36,114 bases of DNA from Bdellovibrionales bacterium (GTDB lineage: Bacteria > Bdellovibrionota_C > UBA2361 > SZUA-149 > JAGRAN01). The position numbers were made by a program, and so were the translations under genes. Shown here one piece after another: positions 7,729-20,323 of the stretch (position 1 is its first letter; the number at the start of each line of letters is the position of its first letter). The notes below the pieces were generated by a model that ran no database searches, was not told where the DNA came from, and saw only the letters and a program-made list of their open reading frames with translations. Location: NCBI GenBank assembly GCA_020434585.1, contig JAGRAN010000077.1, positions 1-36,114 on the forward strand, written 5' to 3'.

Positions 7729-9597
7729 GTGAAATCGATTCTGCGAAACGCTATTTTTTTCGTATTTGGTGCGATCATCGCAGTTCTACTCGTGCGCCAG
7801 GGCTTCTTCGCCGACGCAGCCGATCAGATTTCCGCCAGTCTTAGTCCAGCGCAGTCGACTGCTGAATCAATTGATTCTACCCCAGCCCCAGAAGTCGCTG
7901 CACCTGTTGAAACCGCGGCTTCCAGCAGTGATGTTTTGATGTCTGCCAGCAGCGTCGCTCCGGAACTGCGTGATCCGAAAACCGACCCCGCCAAGCGCGT
8001 TCGAATTCTGCGAGCGGCCTTGGAGGAGGGAACAATTGATTCGCTCGAATTGGTTGCTGAAGACTTTGTTGCGAGCTTTCCAGAATATCAAACCCGAATT
8101 CGACCTGCACTTGAAGAACAGGCGCTTCAGAGCTTGCTATCGCGAATGACCTATCAGGACCGCTGGGCTTGGCCCCAGGCAACCCATAGCGAAAATGGCT
8201 CTCCGAGCGAAGCCCGCCTGTATGTTGATGATGTTTTTTCAGTGAATCCTTGGCTGGGCCGGAAGCTCGAAACTACCGCAGTTTTACTCTATGGCTTGGA
8301 GCGAGCAACTGCGCAGGGACAAGTTTTTAACGAGCGGATTTTCCTTAAGAGTGCACAAGCTTCGGCGCAAGAACTCGCCGCTAAGTCTCACCGGTTGCCG
8401 CTGCAGTCGGCCGAGCATTTGTTCGATCCTAGCATGCTGAATGACCCGGGCTTTATTACAGTTTTTGAGCGCGAGCGTGCATCAGCCGTTGCGCGTCATG
8501 TTCTGCGTGGTCCCGGAGATATCTCGGCGAACATGCTGCTGCTGCATTCTGTTGCTCCGGAGTCGATTACTCCCGCGTTCGAACGCGCTGTTACCGCCGT
8601 TGTGATGCATCTGGCTGAGAATGCGGATGCTAAAGAGCGGATGGCGATTCTGGACTGGGAGTTAGAGCATGATGCAATGACGCGCTTTGTTGACGAGCTG
8701 CCGCAGCTGCGAAAAATGCTAGCGGAGCTTTACATCCTAGGAACATTGGATGCGGTTGCGCGCGAGGATCTTGATCGTTCGGTGGCTTACATTCGTGAGT
8801 CTTTGACGATTAAGCGCGGCCTATCTTTGCAGCGCGAAGTGCTTGCGAAACTCGGCATCAACGAACGTCAAATTATGGCCACACCGCTTGCCGCTGAGGA
8901 GCTCGCTCCTGCCGAAGTTCTGGCTGAAGCGCCGCAGGCTGCCGCTGCGGAACCAGAGGTGAAAAAGGCCGAAGAGCCGCGCCAGACCAGTATGCCCGAA
9001 AGCATAACAGCTTCGATTGCCGCGACAAAAGCAGCAGTGGAAGAAGCTGCGACGCAGAATTTCGATCCAGCGAAGGACGGTGAAATTAGCTGGTTCTTCA
9101 TGGCAGTGATGCTGCTGATTTTCATCGGTGTTCCGGCTGGAATAATGTATGCCGTGAACAGAGTTCGCGTCGACGGCACTCCGTCTGCACAGCACGATGA
9201 CAGTTTCGAAGACTTGGAGATCGACCCAAGTTGGAACATTGGTACCGCCGCTAAATCCGCTCCTGCGCCGAGTGTAGAAGGCGGATTTGATGACGACGAC
9301 TTGTTCGGACCAATCGCCGCTGTCGACGTGCGAGACATCGCAGTTGCTGCGAAGAAGAGCCGTGACGATGAGCGTTCGTCTGGTCGAGCGAAGAAGCGCG
9401 GTCTGCGTGATGAAATCGAAGTTGAGAACCCTTCTAAGTCGAATGGAGCTAGTTCAGCGCAGAGTTCCTCAGGCGGTGGCCCAAAACGCAAGGCCCCGCG
9501 AACCGAAGAGCACGCTGATGATTCCGAGTCTTCTCAGGCCCTTCCCAGGCGCCGAGGAGCCATGCCGGGGCCGCGAAGAAGAGCTGCCTCCGCGTAA
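7729..9597 (+). CDS. Large two-TM protein with helical domain and charged disordered tail, unknown function
   Basis: I cannot assign a family. The 622-residue product begins (GTG) with a membrane helix at about residues 5-25 (LRNAIFFVFGAIIAVLLV). A Pro/Ala/Ser-rich linker follows to about 80, then a mainly helical domain at about 85-375. A second Ala/Pro/Glu-rich linker leads to a second helix at about 453-477 (WFFMAVMLLIFIGVPAGIMYAV). The last 145 residues are low complexity: an acidic patch GGFDDDDLF, then alternating acidic and strongly basic stretches ending in GPRRRAASA. If the N-terminus is inside, the helical domain is periplasmic and the tail cytoplasmic. The start is uncertain because no clear ribosome site precedes the GTG. 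Linkers of this kind suggest a protein spanning the envelope as a scaffold; that is inference. Confidence 0.7.
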   Translation: MKSILRNAIFFVFGAIIAVLLVRQGFFADAADQISASLSPAQSTAESIDSTPAPEVAAPVETAASSSDVLMSASSVAPELRDPKTDPAKRVRILRAALEEGTIDSLELVAEDFVASFPEYQTRIRPALEEQALQSLLSRMTYQDRWAWPQATHSENGSPSEARLYVDDVFSVNPWLGRKLETTAVLLYGLERATAQGQVFNERIFLKSAQASAQELAAKSHRLPLQSAEHLFDPSMLNDPGFITVFERERASAVARHVLRGPGDISANMLLLHSVAPESITPAFERAVTAVVMHLAENADAKERMAILDWELEHDAMTRFVDELPQLRKMLAELYILGTLDAVAREDLDRSVAYIRESLTIKRGLSLQREVLAKLGINERQIMATPLAAEELAPAEVLAEAPQAAAAEPEVKKAEEPRQTSMPESITASIAATKAAVEEAATQNFDPAKDGEISWFFMAVMLLIFIGVPAGIMYAVNRVRVDGTPSAQHDDSFEDLEIDPSWNIGTAAKSAPAPSVEGGFDDDDLFGPIAAVDVRDIAVAAKKSRDDERSSGRAKKRGLRDEIEVENPSKSNGASSAQSSSGGGPKRKAPRTEEHADDSESSQALPRRRGAMPGPRRRAASA

Positions 9598-9758
9598 GTG
9601 CCTATAATTTAACACAATAAATTTTCACTAAGCCCAATAATTTCCGCGCTAGATTGCTAAGTTAAGTCAGCGCTAGGACGTTAATATTACTGTAGGAATA
9701 TGCAGTGGGCTGTCGGGCCTTCAGGTCCATGCCGGCAACAAGGATGTGCTGCTAAGCG

Positions 9759-12700
9759 ATGACTTTAATTAACAACATTAACGGGTCCTTGATTACGAAT
9801 CTCTCGGGAGGGAGTTCTGCGTCTTCTGCATCTGGCAATTCTACCATTAACGGCAAGGGAGTCAGCGCTTCTTTCGGCGGCGATCGGGTTAGCTTGCAGT
9901 CGGGACTTGCTGCTGCGAAACAAGCTTTTACTAACTCCTTCATCCGCACCGGCGATGCATTTTCGAAGTTTCAAGTAACTCAGCAGGCCGTTGGTTCACT
10001 ACTCAAGCTCACTGATGAATTGATTGACCTGGCAGAACGTGCGTCTGATCCACAGTCTACTTCTCAGGAACGCTCTCGCATAAATTCTCAGTTTCAAGTT
10101 AAGCGAAAAGATTTCACCGATATCCTCGACGAGACAAAGGTTGGAGGCGTGGATTTGCTTGACAAGTCCGACTTGGCCGGAGTGCTGAAAAATGCCGGAA
10201 TTGACCCGGAAGCAGCGACATTCCTATCGCAGACATTTCGCAGCGTGGCCGGCTCAGACAATGTTGTTGGATTCGCAAGGCTCGTTTCAGAGCCGCTTGA
10301 TGCGCCAGTTATAATTACTGGCACCAATGAAAAAATCATTGTGGGCACTGTAACTACGTCGCGCATTAGCGGAGAAACGGGAAGCGGAGGTGCTGGTGTT
10401 GTCGGCGGACAATTGCTCGACAACATTTCGCTTTCCGACACTTTAACTTCCTACTTTAATACAGCAACTGATTACGGCAGCAATCCGGCTGAAGTTTTGT
10501 CGATTCAGCTGGCGGACGAGAACGGTGTTAGCGGTGATTCCGTTATAAAAAGTTACAACCAATCAATCGTAATGCTCGACAGAGCCGATACGGGTGTTGC
10601 TTTAGCTGTTATCGGCGATGGTGAAAACGCAAGACTCGAACTGTACGACACGACTACGGCGAATGCGGCCGCACCAGTTTTCGAAATCGGCGATTCCGCT
10701 ACTTTGCAAAACGTTAGCGGAGCGATCGATGACGGCGGAAACTACTTTGCGTACTACGACGGGGCTACGATTAAATTCGGAAACACTGTCGAGTATGTCG
10801 ACAACGGAGGAGCCGCAATTTATGGCTTCGACGGCGCTGTGGACGGAGGAATCGTAGTGGGTGAGGGCGGCTTCGCGTTTGTTAGTTCGTCCGTCGATTT
10901 TGGCGGGGACGGCGTAACTAAAGATTTGTTTTTTGTTAACGGCTTTGACAACAACGCAACGATTACCAATGTGACTAACGGAGGCTACGGCGATATCGAT
11001 TTAGACACAGTTGATATCTCGAGCACCGGCACTTCGCTTATCTTCGCACCAAATCAGGGCACGCTCAGTGTCTATGATATCGAGGCACAGAATATTACTG
11101 ACTTGGTAGACATCGACGGAGTTGAGGCCGCTGCAATCAACAAAAGTGGTTCCGGTGTATCTGTAGCAGTTCTTGGCGACGACGGTGATATTCATGTTCA
11201 AATTTTTGCAGTTTCAGGTGGAACTGCGACTTTGCAAAGTGAAGTCGATTTAAATCTGGGTTCTGAAAGCGGAGTCGTTCAAGATGTGTCAATCAACGAT
11301 GCCGGAACTTCAGCCGCTTTCGTTATCGATGGCAGCTACTTGGAAGGAGCGGATGAAGTCTTTCTCCTGCAAAATTCTGGAGGTGGTGCCCGTGAGGAAA
11401 CGATTGATATTAATGGCAGCACCTATACTTTCGACGAGGTGGACGGCGATATCATCCGAGTTGAGCAGCTTACTGAGAGTTCCGGCGATGACGAGGTAAA
11501 TAAAGCATTTATTGATAATTCTTCAGATGATGTAGTGTATTTTTCAGCGACCGCGGAACTAAACGGTACAGTCGCGCCCGGGCTGGCTAAAGTTACAACC
11601 TCTGATTTAAATGTAAACGGCGCGACTCAAGTAACAACTGATCAGCGCGCCTTTGCTTTTCTGTCGCTTAGTGACGACGGGCAGAATGCAGTTACAATAC
11701 GGCGAATTGAAGATGGTTCGTTTAAACTAGATTTGTTTAATTTAAACACCCAAACAGTTGTCGATAGTTTTGCGGTTACTACTGAAAATCCTTTTAACCC
11801 GACCAGTGATATTCAGACGGCAATTTCAGCAGACGGAACGAGCGCAGTTATTCGCGGAATAGGTGCCGTTTCTGATGGCTCCGATACGCTGTATTTTGCC
11901 GACGGCGACGTGCAAATCAACACCGGAGAAACTGAGGGAGCTATTGCGCTCAGTGATGTCTCCACGGTTTTTTTCAGCGATGCGACGGAGTTCGGTGCGA
12001 GTGACGGGGTTTATGACCTAATAGTTGGTTTGGGAAACACGGCTACTGATCTTAATACGAATACGTCTTTCGACCGCTACACCTTATCAAGCGGCGATAC
12101 ATTTAACACTGACATTCTGTCTGTGTCGCAGGATGGATCAAAGATCGCGACTTCCGCAGCTGAATCGGGTGCTTTGGTGATAGTTGATACTAACACTGGC
12201 GAGGTCCTTGAGTTTGAAACCTCTAATACCGTTCAAGCTGTCTCCATCAGCGACGATGGATCTCGTGTGGCGGTCATCGGAGGCACGGATGCTAGTCAGA
12301 CGCTAGTTGTTTACCAGGTTTCTAACGAACCTGGGACAAATGACTTGAAAGTAGAGGCTCTGTATGTTGAGCGAACCGGAACTCATCTGTTCGACAACGT
12401 TCAGATAAACGGGGACGGAACGATTGTTAGCGCAACCGGTCATTTCAACACAGGCACTCCGACTCAAGAGCTTTTTGTCTACTCCTCGAAAGAAGATTTT
12501 CAACAGGGCTTTGAGCAAGTAAGCAGTGTCGAACCACCAGTCGATCCGCAAACAGGCAGCAACCCTTTAAATCAGGATCTCTCTACGATTGGCGGCGCAC
12601 AGATTGCAGCAAAAACTCTCAACGAACTACGAGATGTCATCGCGGACGATTTGGCTAAAGTTGACTCAATAGTTGAAGAGCTTCGCGGTGCGGTTGAGTT

Positions 12701-12872
12701 CGCCTTGGCTGGCGCTAGGGCATTCGACGCAGCTTCTGGCCGCTCCGATGTGCCAAGCGCTGAGAAGTTAGCCAGTGACCTAGTATCCCAAATCCGAAAC
12801 GCGACCGGCGATTCGCTGCTTGGTACTCACAGCGGCTTGGACCAGCTGCTCGCCAAGGAACTTCTCGGCTAA
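9759..12872 (+). CDS. Flagellin-like protein with large beta-propeller-like insert
   Basis: The product has 1037 residues and no signal peptide. Residues about 50-140 resemble the flagellin N-terminal helical domain: a long amphipathic helix, then LIDLAERASDPQSTSQERSR and INSQFQVKRKDFTDIL, closing with GGVDLLD. This matches in order the flagellin pattern of QELAVQA-like helix, INxEFxxLxxEI and FNGxxLLDG. Residues about 963-1010 resemble the C-terminal helix (QDLSTIGGAQIAAKTLNEL and VDSIVEELRGAV). Between them lie about 800 Asp/Gly/Thr-rich residues of beta character. They contain recurring blade motifs such as SISDDGSRVAVIGG, VSQDGSKIATSA and AISADGTSAVI at about 40-55 residue spacing, as in TolB/YVTN/WD-like propellers. 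It may be a filament subunit or hook-associated-like protein displaying a propeller. Two glycosyltransferase genes follow immediately and could modify it. Confidence 0.75.
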   Translation: MTLINNINGSLITNLSGGSSASSASGNSTINGKGVSASFGGDRVSLQSGLAAAKQAFTNSFIRTGDAFSKFQVTQQAVGSLLKLTDELIDLAERASDPQSTSQERSRINSQFQVKRKDFTDILDETKVGGVDLLDKSDLAGVLKNAGIDPEAATFLSQTFRSVAGSDNVVGFARLVSEPLDAPVIITGTNEKIIVGTVTTSRISGETGSGGAGVVGGQLLDNISLSDTLTSYFNTATDYGSNPAEVLSIQLADENGVSGDSVIKSYNQSIVMLDRADTGVALAVIGDGENARLELYDTTTANAAAPVFEIGDSATLQNVSGAIDDGGNYFAYYDGATIKFGNTVEYVDNGGAAIYGFDGAVDGGIVVGEGGFAFVSSSVDFGGDGVTKDLFFVNGFDNNATITNVTNGGYGDIDLDTVDISSTGTSLIFAPNQGTLSVYDIEAQNITDLVDIDGVEAAAINKSGSGVSVAVLGDDGDIHVQIFAVSGGTATLQSEVDLNLGSESGVVQDVSINDAGTSAAFVIDGSYLEGADEVFLLQNSGGGAREETIDINGSTYTFDEVDGDIIRVEQLTESSGDDEVNKAFIDNSSDDVVYFSATAELNGTVAPGLAKVTTSDLNVNGATQVTTDQRAFAFLSLSDDGQNAVTIRRIEDGSFKLDLFNLNTQTVVDSFAVTTENPFNPTSDIQTAISADGTSAVIRGIGAVSDGSDTLYFADGDVQINTGETEGAIALSDVSTVFFSDATEFGASDGVYDLIVGLGNTATDLNTNTSFDRYTLSSGDTFNTDILSVSQDGSKIATSAAESGALVIVDTNTGEVLEFETSNTVQAVSISDDGSRVAVIGGTDASQTLVVYQVSNEPGTNDLKVEALYVERTGTHLFDNVQINGDGTIVSATGHFNTGTPTQELFVYSSKEDFQQGFEQVSSVEPPVDPQTGSNPLNQDLSTIGGAQIAAKTLNELRDVIADDLAKVDSIVEELRGAVEFALAGARAFDAASGRSDVPSAEKLASDLVSQIRNATGDSLLGTHSGLDQLLAKELLG

Positions 12873-12934
12873 AGCACCCCTTAGACCAATCCTCGATAGT
12901 AGGCTAAGATACCGCCAGTTTTTGGAGTATATCT

Positions 12935-14334
12935 ATGCCGCGAATAGCGTGGTTCTCGCCACTAGAGCAGGGAAAAGGCCTAAAATCCTCGTCGTTTAGC
13001 CGGGCAGTTCTCGCTCGTGCACCGCAGGATTGGGAGCTTGAGTTATTCGTGGACGAGTCGGGTCTCAAGGCGCTTGGTGGGGGAGCTGCGCCGCAGCTGT
13101 ATGATTTCCCGGTTTTTGTCTACCACCAGGCGTTTCTACGCGACAGCATCAAACCCTTTGATGTCTTTTGCTTTCAACTTGAGAACGACGCCCGCTGTGC
13201 CTATGTGCGCCGATCGCTCCAATTGTGGCCGGGCGTAGCGATTTGCCACGATGCCGGTTTCAGTGAACTGGAGCTGAACGCTTTTGGTTATTCAACAACC
13301 GGAGCTGCGCTCAATGACCGCCTACTTGAGCTCCACGGCGATGCAGCTCCTGCTCTCGGGGACTGGCAGGCCCGCGGCTGGTCAATTGAATCAATGTCTT
13401 CCAAGTATCTTTCTTCAGCTGACTTGAGTGGCTGCACAGCATTGGTTGCGACAACTGAACGCGCTAAGCAGGAGCTTGCAGCGGGTAATCCCCGCACTCC
13501 GGTGGGTATCACAGCGTTTCCCGTTAAAGCTGTGCGCAAAGAGGCAGTTGCTGCGAACCGAGCAGAGCTGCGTCAGAAGCTTGGACTCGAGCTTGGAGTG
13601 CCAATTGTAGCAACATGTGCCGATGTTTTTGTCGAGGAACGCATGATGCTTATCTTGGAAGCATTTGTGCAGCTGCACCAGACGCTCGCAGCCGGTAAGA
13701 CCACTGCGCTGGCTCAGCCGCTAGTGCACCTTGTTTGGATATTAAGCGACAGCACCAAGGTGAAGCAGGTGCAGCGCCTCGTCGAGAGCTATGGCGCAGA
13801 TTTGCCAAAGCATTCTGTGCATATCGTTTGTGCTGACGGAGCGCTTAGCAGCTTGAGTTGGATCGATGTGGGCGACGTATTCCTGGCTCCGCGTTTTAGT
13901 GCTGTGCGCGGGATTTCGCTCGAAGTTTACGGGGCGCTGGCTCGAGGCATTCCGAGTATCGTTCCGCGGTTTGGAGCCGAGCTGGATATACCGACTTCGT
14001 CTGCCCTGCATGTTTCGGTCGGAGCATCGGAGTGCGCTGAAATAGCGAGCTGTATTAACGAGCTTCTGACTAACCGCGATTTGTATCAAACGGTTTCTGA
14101 TAATGCTCGCAGCTTTACTGAGATCGTTTGCGATCCTGGGGCTGTGTGCGAAGATCTGCGAGTCTTGTTTGCTTCAGATCGACAGCGGCTGCATCGAGAC
14201 TTGGCTCGCCGCCGCACGCAGTACGGTGAGCATCGCCGAGAATTCAGCGATGAACTCTTAGCCGAGCTAGGTGAGTCAAATTTGGCTGAACGTGCGGTCA
14301 GGGATTTTTCCTGGATGCACTTTGGGAGGCAGTA

Positions 14335-14335
<1 letters not shown>
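12935..14335 (+). CDS. GT-B-fold glycosyltransferase (GT4-like)
   Basis: This is a 466-residue predicted glycosyltransferase, starting at ATG 12935 with GGAG about 10 bases upstream. The N-terminal half is divergent. The C-terminal half has the GT-B donor-binding layout: KLGLELGVPIVATCADVF, then LVHLVWILSDST, and the acidic turn VRGISLEVYGALARGIPSIVPRFG. There the usual E-x7-E is partly kept (LEVYGALARG). No membrane helix or signal is visible. It starts 62 bases after the flagellin-like gene, and its stop overlaps the GTG of the next glycosyltransferase by one base, so the three genes probably share a transcript. Substrates are unknown. Confidence 0.78.
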
Positions 14336-17602
<3,267 letters not shown>

Positions 17603-17620
17603 CAGCGGAGCGAGCCGATT

Positions 17621-19483
17621 ATGAAAGAAAAGCCAAAACAGGTTTTGAGTGAAGAACGGCTGAAGCAGCTGCCTTCCGCGCCAGGAGTCTATTTGATGAA
17701 GGACTCCAGTGGAAAAGTTATCTACGTCGGCAAGGCTAAAAGCCTGCGCTCTAGAGTCCGCAGCTATTTTAGCGGCAGCGATACTCGTCTCAGCATTCCA
17801 TATCTACTTGAGCGAATCAGATCGATTGATACTCTGGTTACTGAAAACGAGCGCCAGGCCATTATCCTCGAGCAGGATTTAATCAAAAAATACAAGCCTC
17901 GCTACAATGTTCGGCTGAAAGACGACAAAGCTCCGTTCGTAGTGCGAATCGACTTCAACGGCGAATGGCCGCGCGTTGAGCTTGTGCGGAAAATTGCCGA
18001 CGACGGAGCGAAATATATTGGGCCTTTTGCGTATTCGTATGAGTTGCGTTCGCTGCTCGACGTTATCCGCAACACGATACCGCTTAGAACTTGCAGTGAC
18101 GCAGTGCTGCGCAACCGGGTGCGGCCGTGTCTCGAGTACCAGATCAAACGCTGCGCCGGTCCCTGCTGCCTGGATGTCGATCCAGCCCAATATCAAGACT
18201 GGCTCAATCAGGCGGTGCAGATTCTTGAGGGCCGGGACAAACAAGTCGCCGCAGAACTAGAAGCGCAAATGGAACGCGCTAGTCGCGAACTTAGATTCGA
18301 GGATGCAGCTGAGATTCGTGATCGACTTGAAGTTCTGCAAAATGTCGGCGATGACGAGCACGTGGTGCGATTTAAAGGTGGTTCGCGCGATGCCTTTGGT
18401 TTAATGCGTGATGGATCTCAGGCGGAAGTATCGATTTTGGCTGTGCGCCGCGGCAAGCTGTTTGAGTCGCGCACCTACGGCTTTTCGGAAGTAGAAGAAG
18501 ATGACCAAGAGTTAATCGGGTCGGTGATGCTCCAGTACTACGCAGGTACAGGCGATTTACCAGACGAAGTGTTTGTCCCCTTTGAGCTGGATGATGCGGC
18601 TGCACGCGAAGAGGTCCTATCCGAGCAGCGTGGTAAAAAGACCTTTATTAAAGTGCCTCAGCGCGGCAGCGGCCGTCGGCTTTTAAGTTTGGCAGGAGAG
18701 AACGCGCAGCAAAACTTTAAAGCTCGCTTTCTGGGGGCGGGAGCTAAGGAAAAGCCGCTCAGTGCACTGCATAAAGCACTTCAACTCGACGAGGTCCCTC
18801 GAACAATTGCCTGTGTTGACATTTCGCACTTCCAGGGCGGCGAGACCGTTGCCTCAGTTGTATTTTTTAAAGACGGAGTTTCTGACAAGGAACATTACCG
18901 CCGCTTTAGACTGCCGGAGCTGGACAAGCCTGACGATTTTGAAGCAATGCGTCAGATAGTAAAGCGCTACCTAAGTCGAGCTGCTGAAGAGAATGAACTT
19001 CCCGACCTGATGATCATCGACGGCGGAATCGGTCAGCTCAACCAAGCGTTAGATATTCGCAGTGAGCTTAGTCTGGATCGTCCAGCAATGGTTGGGCTTG
19101 CTAAAAAGCGCGGCATTCAGTCAGGCTATCGCGATGCTTTGCTGCCAGCGCCGAAGCCGGAGCGGGTTTTTATTCCCGGTGCTCAGACGCCGATAGTGCT
19201 AAAGCCGGGAAGCTCCGAGTTGCATCTAGTCGAGCGAATTCGAGACGAAGCACATCGATTTGCGATTACATTTCACCGTGAGCGCCGCAATCGACGCACA
19301 TTTACCTCAGAATTGGACAAAGTACCGGGGATTGGAGAGAAACGACGGCTCGCGCTGCTGCGGGAGTTTGGCAGTGTCCAAGCGATTAGAGAGTCGTCTG
19401 CGCAGGACTTAATCGAGCGCTGCGGCATTCCGCAAAAACTCGCCGAGCGTATTCTGCTCGCTCTTAATCAGGAAAAGCCGTAA
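17621..19483 (+). CDS. uvrC: Excinuclease ABC subunit C
   Basis: UvrC makes the dual incisions in nucleotide excision repair after UvrAB damage recognition. The 620 residues carry the GIY-YIG nuclease (GVY at 22-24, YVGKAKSLRSRV from 35) and the Cys-rich linker (RPCLEYQIKRCAGPC). Next come a UVR motif for UvrB binding (about 205-240, LRFEDAAEIRDRLEVL) and the RNase H-like 5' nuclease (CVDISHFQGGETVASVV, Asp near 400; MIIDGGIGQLNQ). The protein ends with the HhH pair (VPGIGEKRRLALLREF, CGIPQKLAERIL). ATG 17621 lies 18 bases after ligA, so the two repair genes are probably co-transcribed. Confidence 0.97.
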   Translation: MKEKPKQVLSEERLKQLPSAPGVYLMKDSSGKVIYVGKAKSLRSRVRSYFSGSDTRLSIPYLLERIRSIDTLVTENERQAIILEQDLIKKYKPRYNVRLKDDKAPFVVRIDFNGEWPRVELVRKIADDGAKYIGPFAYSYELRSLLDVIRNTIPLRTCSDAVLRNRVRPCLEYQIKRCAGPCCLDVDPAQYQDWLNQAVQILEGRDKQVAAELEAQMERASRELRFEDAAEIRDRLEVLQNVGDDEHVVRFKGGSRDAFGLMRDGSQAEVSILAVRRGKLFESRTYGFSEVEEDDQELIGSVMLQYYAGTGDLPDEVFVPFELDDAAAREEVLSEQRGKKTFIKVPQRGSGRRLLSLAGENAQQNFKARFLGAGAKEKPLSALHKALQLDEVPRTIACVDISHFQGGETVASVVFFKDGVSDKEHYRRFRLPELDKPDDFEAMRQIVKRYLSRAAEENELPDLMIIDGGIGQLNQALDIRSELSLDRPAMVGLAKKRGIQSGYRDALLPAPKPERVFIPGAQTPIVLKPGSSELHLVERIRDEAHRFAITFHRERRNRRTFTSELDKVPGIGEKRRLALLREFGSVQAIRESSAQDLIERCGIPQKLAERILLALNQEKP

Positions 19484-19492
19484 GCGAAGCGT

Positions 19493-20215
19493 TTAAGCTG
19501 GCTTGTGAAGTATCGCGAACACCCGTGCCTGCATGCGCGCAAAATCTCGAGAGCGTATTACCCCAGGTGTCAGCGGCCGTGTATGAGAAAATACTTCGAG
19601 ATAGCTTCGGCCCAGGCGTTCGTTGGCGAGTTTTCGGTCGGCCGTAACAACATTTGCTCCGTGCGGACGATATAAACGGGCGAGGCTCATTAGTGTGCCC
19701 CGTGCGTCGTACGCAGCGTGGTTAATTATTTGAATCGAGAGTTCGTCGGCAGCCAGTTCGTGTTCCGGCTCGAATACAATATTTGGGCGGGGTGAGTTAT
19801 CAGTCGGGTATTGCTCCCGAGTGTGTCCCAGCAGCTCATGCGCCATCTCGTGAGCAATCACTGCGGCCAGCTCGGCTTCGGTGTCCAAGATAGTCAGCAG
19901 CCCCGTGGTTACGACAATCGTTCGCGAACCAAGTGAAAACGCATTCGGTGATTTACTTTTCGCAACTAAGATTGTCCAAGGCTTTCCATTAGTGTGCCGC
20001 GACGCGCCATCGGAAGCTCGCTCATATTGTGCTGAGCGATCGAGCCGAGATGTCAGCTCGTCAAAATACTGCATCACTTGTTTGTCGTGAATGAGTTCGT
20101 AGTTCTGCGCAAACCAATTGGCAGATCTCTGTGAAGCAGCTTCATATTCCTGATCGCTTAGCGTTTTACTGCATGCGGCAAGCATTAGAAAAAGCAGGAG
20201 GCAAAGATAACGCAT
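19493..20215 (-). CDS. M48-family zinc metallopeptidase, lipoprotein
   Basis: The frame is open further upstream to 20524, but ATG 20215 gives a proper lipoprotein signal (MRYLCLLLFLMLAAC, lipobox LAAC with Cys15). The upstream residues look non-coding, so I use 20215 (240 residues). The zinc site HEMAH is at 122-126 (HEMAHELLGH). The third ligand is likely the glutamate in EPEHELAADE, the ExxxD motif of M48/Oma1-like peptidases. The region SPNAFSLGSRTIVVTTGLL is the typical substrate-side strand before the helix. BepA and LoiP are characterised relatives that act in the periplasm on outer-membrane proteins. The gene is convergent with uvrC (9 bases apart) and divergent from the ComEC-like gene. 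Confidence 0.88.
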   Translation of the reverse strand: MRYLCLLLFLMLAACSKTLSDQEYEAASQRSANWFAQNYELIHDKQVMQYFDELTSRLDRSAQYERASDGASRHTNGKPWTILVAKSKSPNAFSLGSRTIVVTTGLLTILDTEAELAAVIAHEMAHELLGHTREQYPTDNSPRPNIVFEPEHELAADELSIQIINHAAYDARGTLMSLARLYRPHGANVVTADRKLANERLGRSYLEVFSHTRPLTPGVIRSRDFARMQARVFAILHKPA

Positions 20216-20261
20216 ATTGCAGAGACCCAATCCCAAAAGAATAATGACACAGACTTTTGGC

Positions 20262-20291
20262 AGTATAGCGGCAGGACTTACGCCCCCGCAA
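20262..20291 (-). promoter_or_regulatory. Putative promoter of the M48 peptidase gene
   Basis: On the minus strand, TTGCGG (20291-20286) and TATACT (20267-20262) are separated by 18 bases. The -10 matches 5 of 6. The predicted leader is about 40 bases before ATG 20215, which also supports that start. Confidence 0.35.
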
Positions 20292-20323
20292 GAACAACGA
20301 TAAGCAGCAAACTTCTGTGGTAT

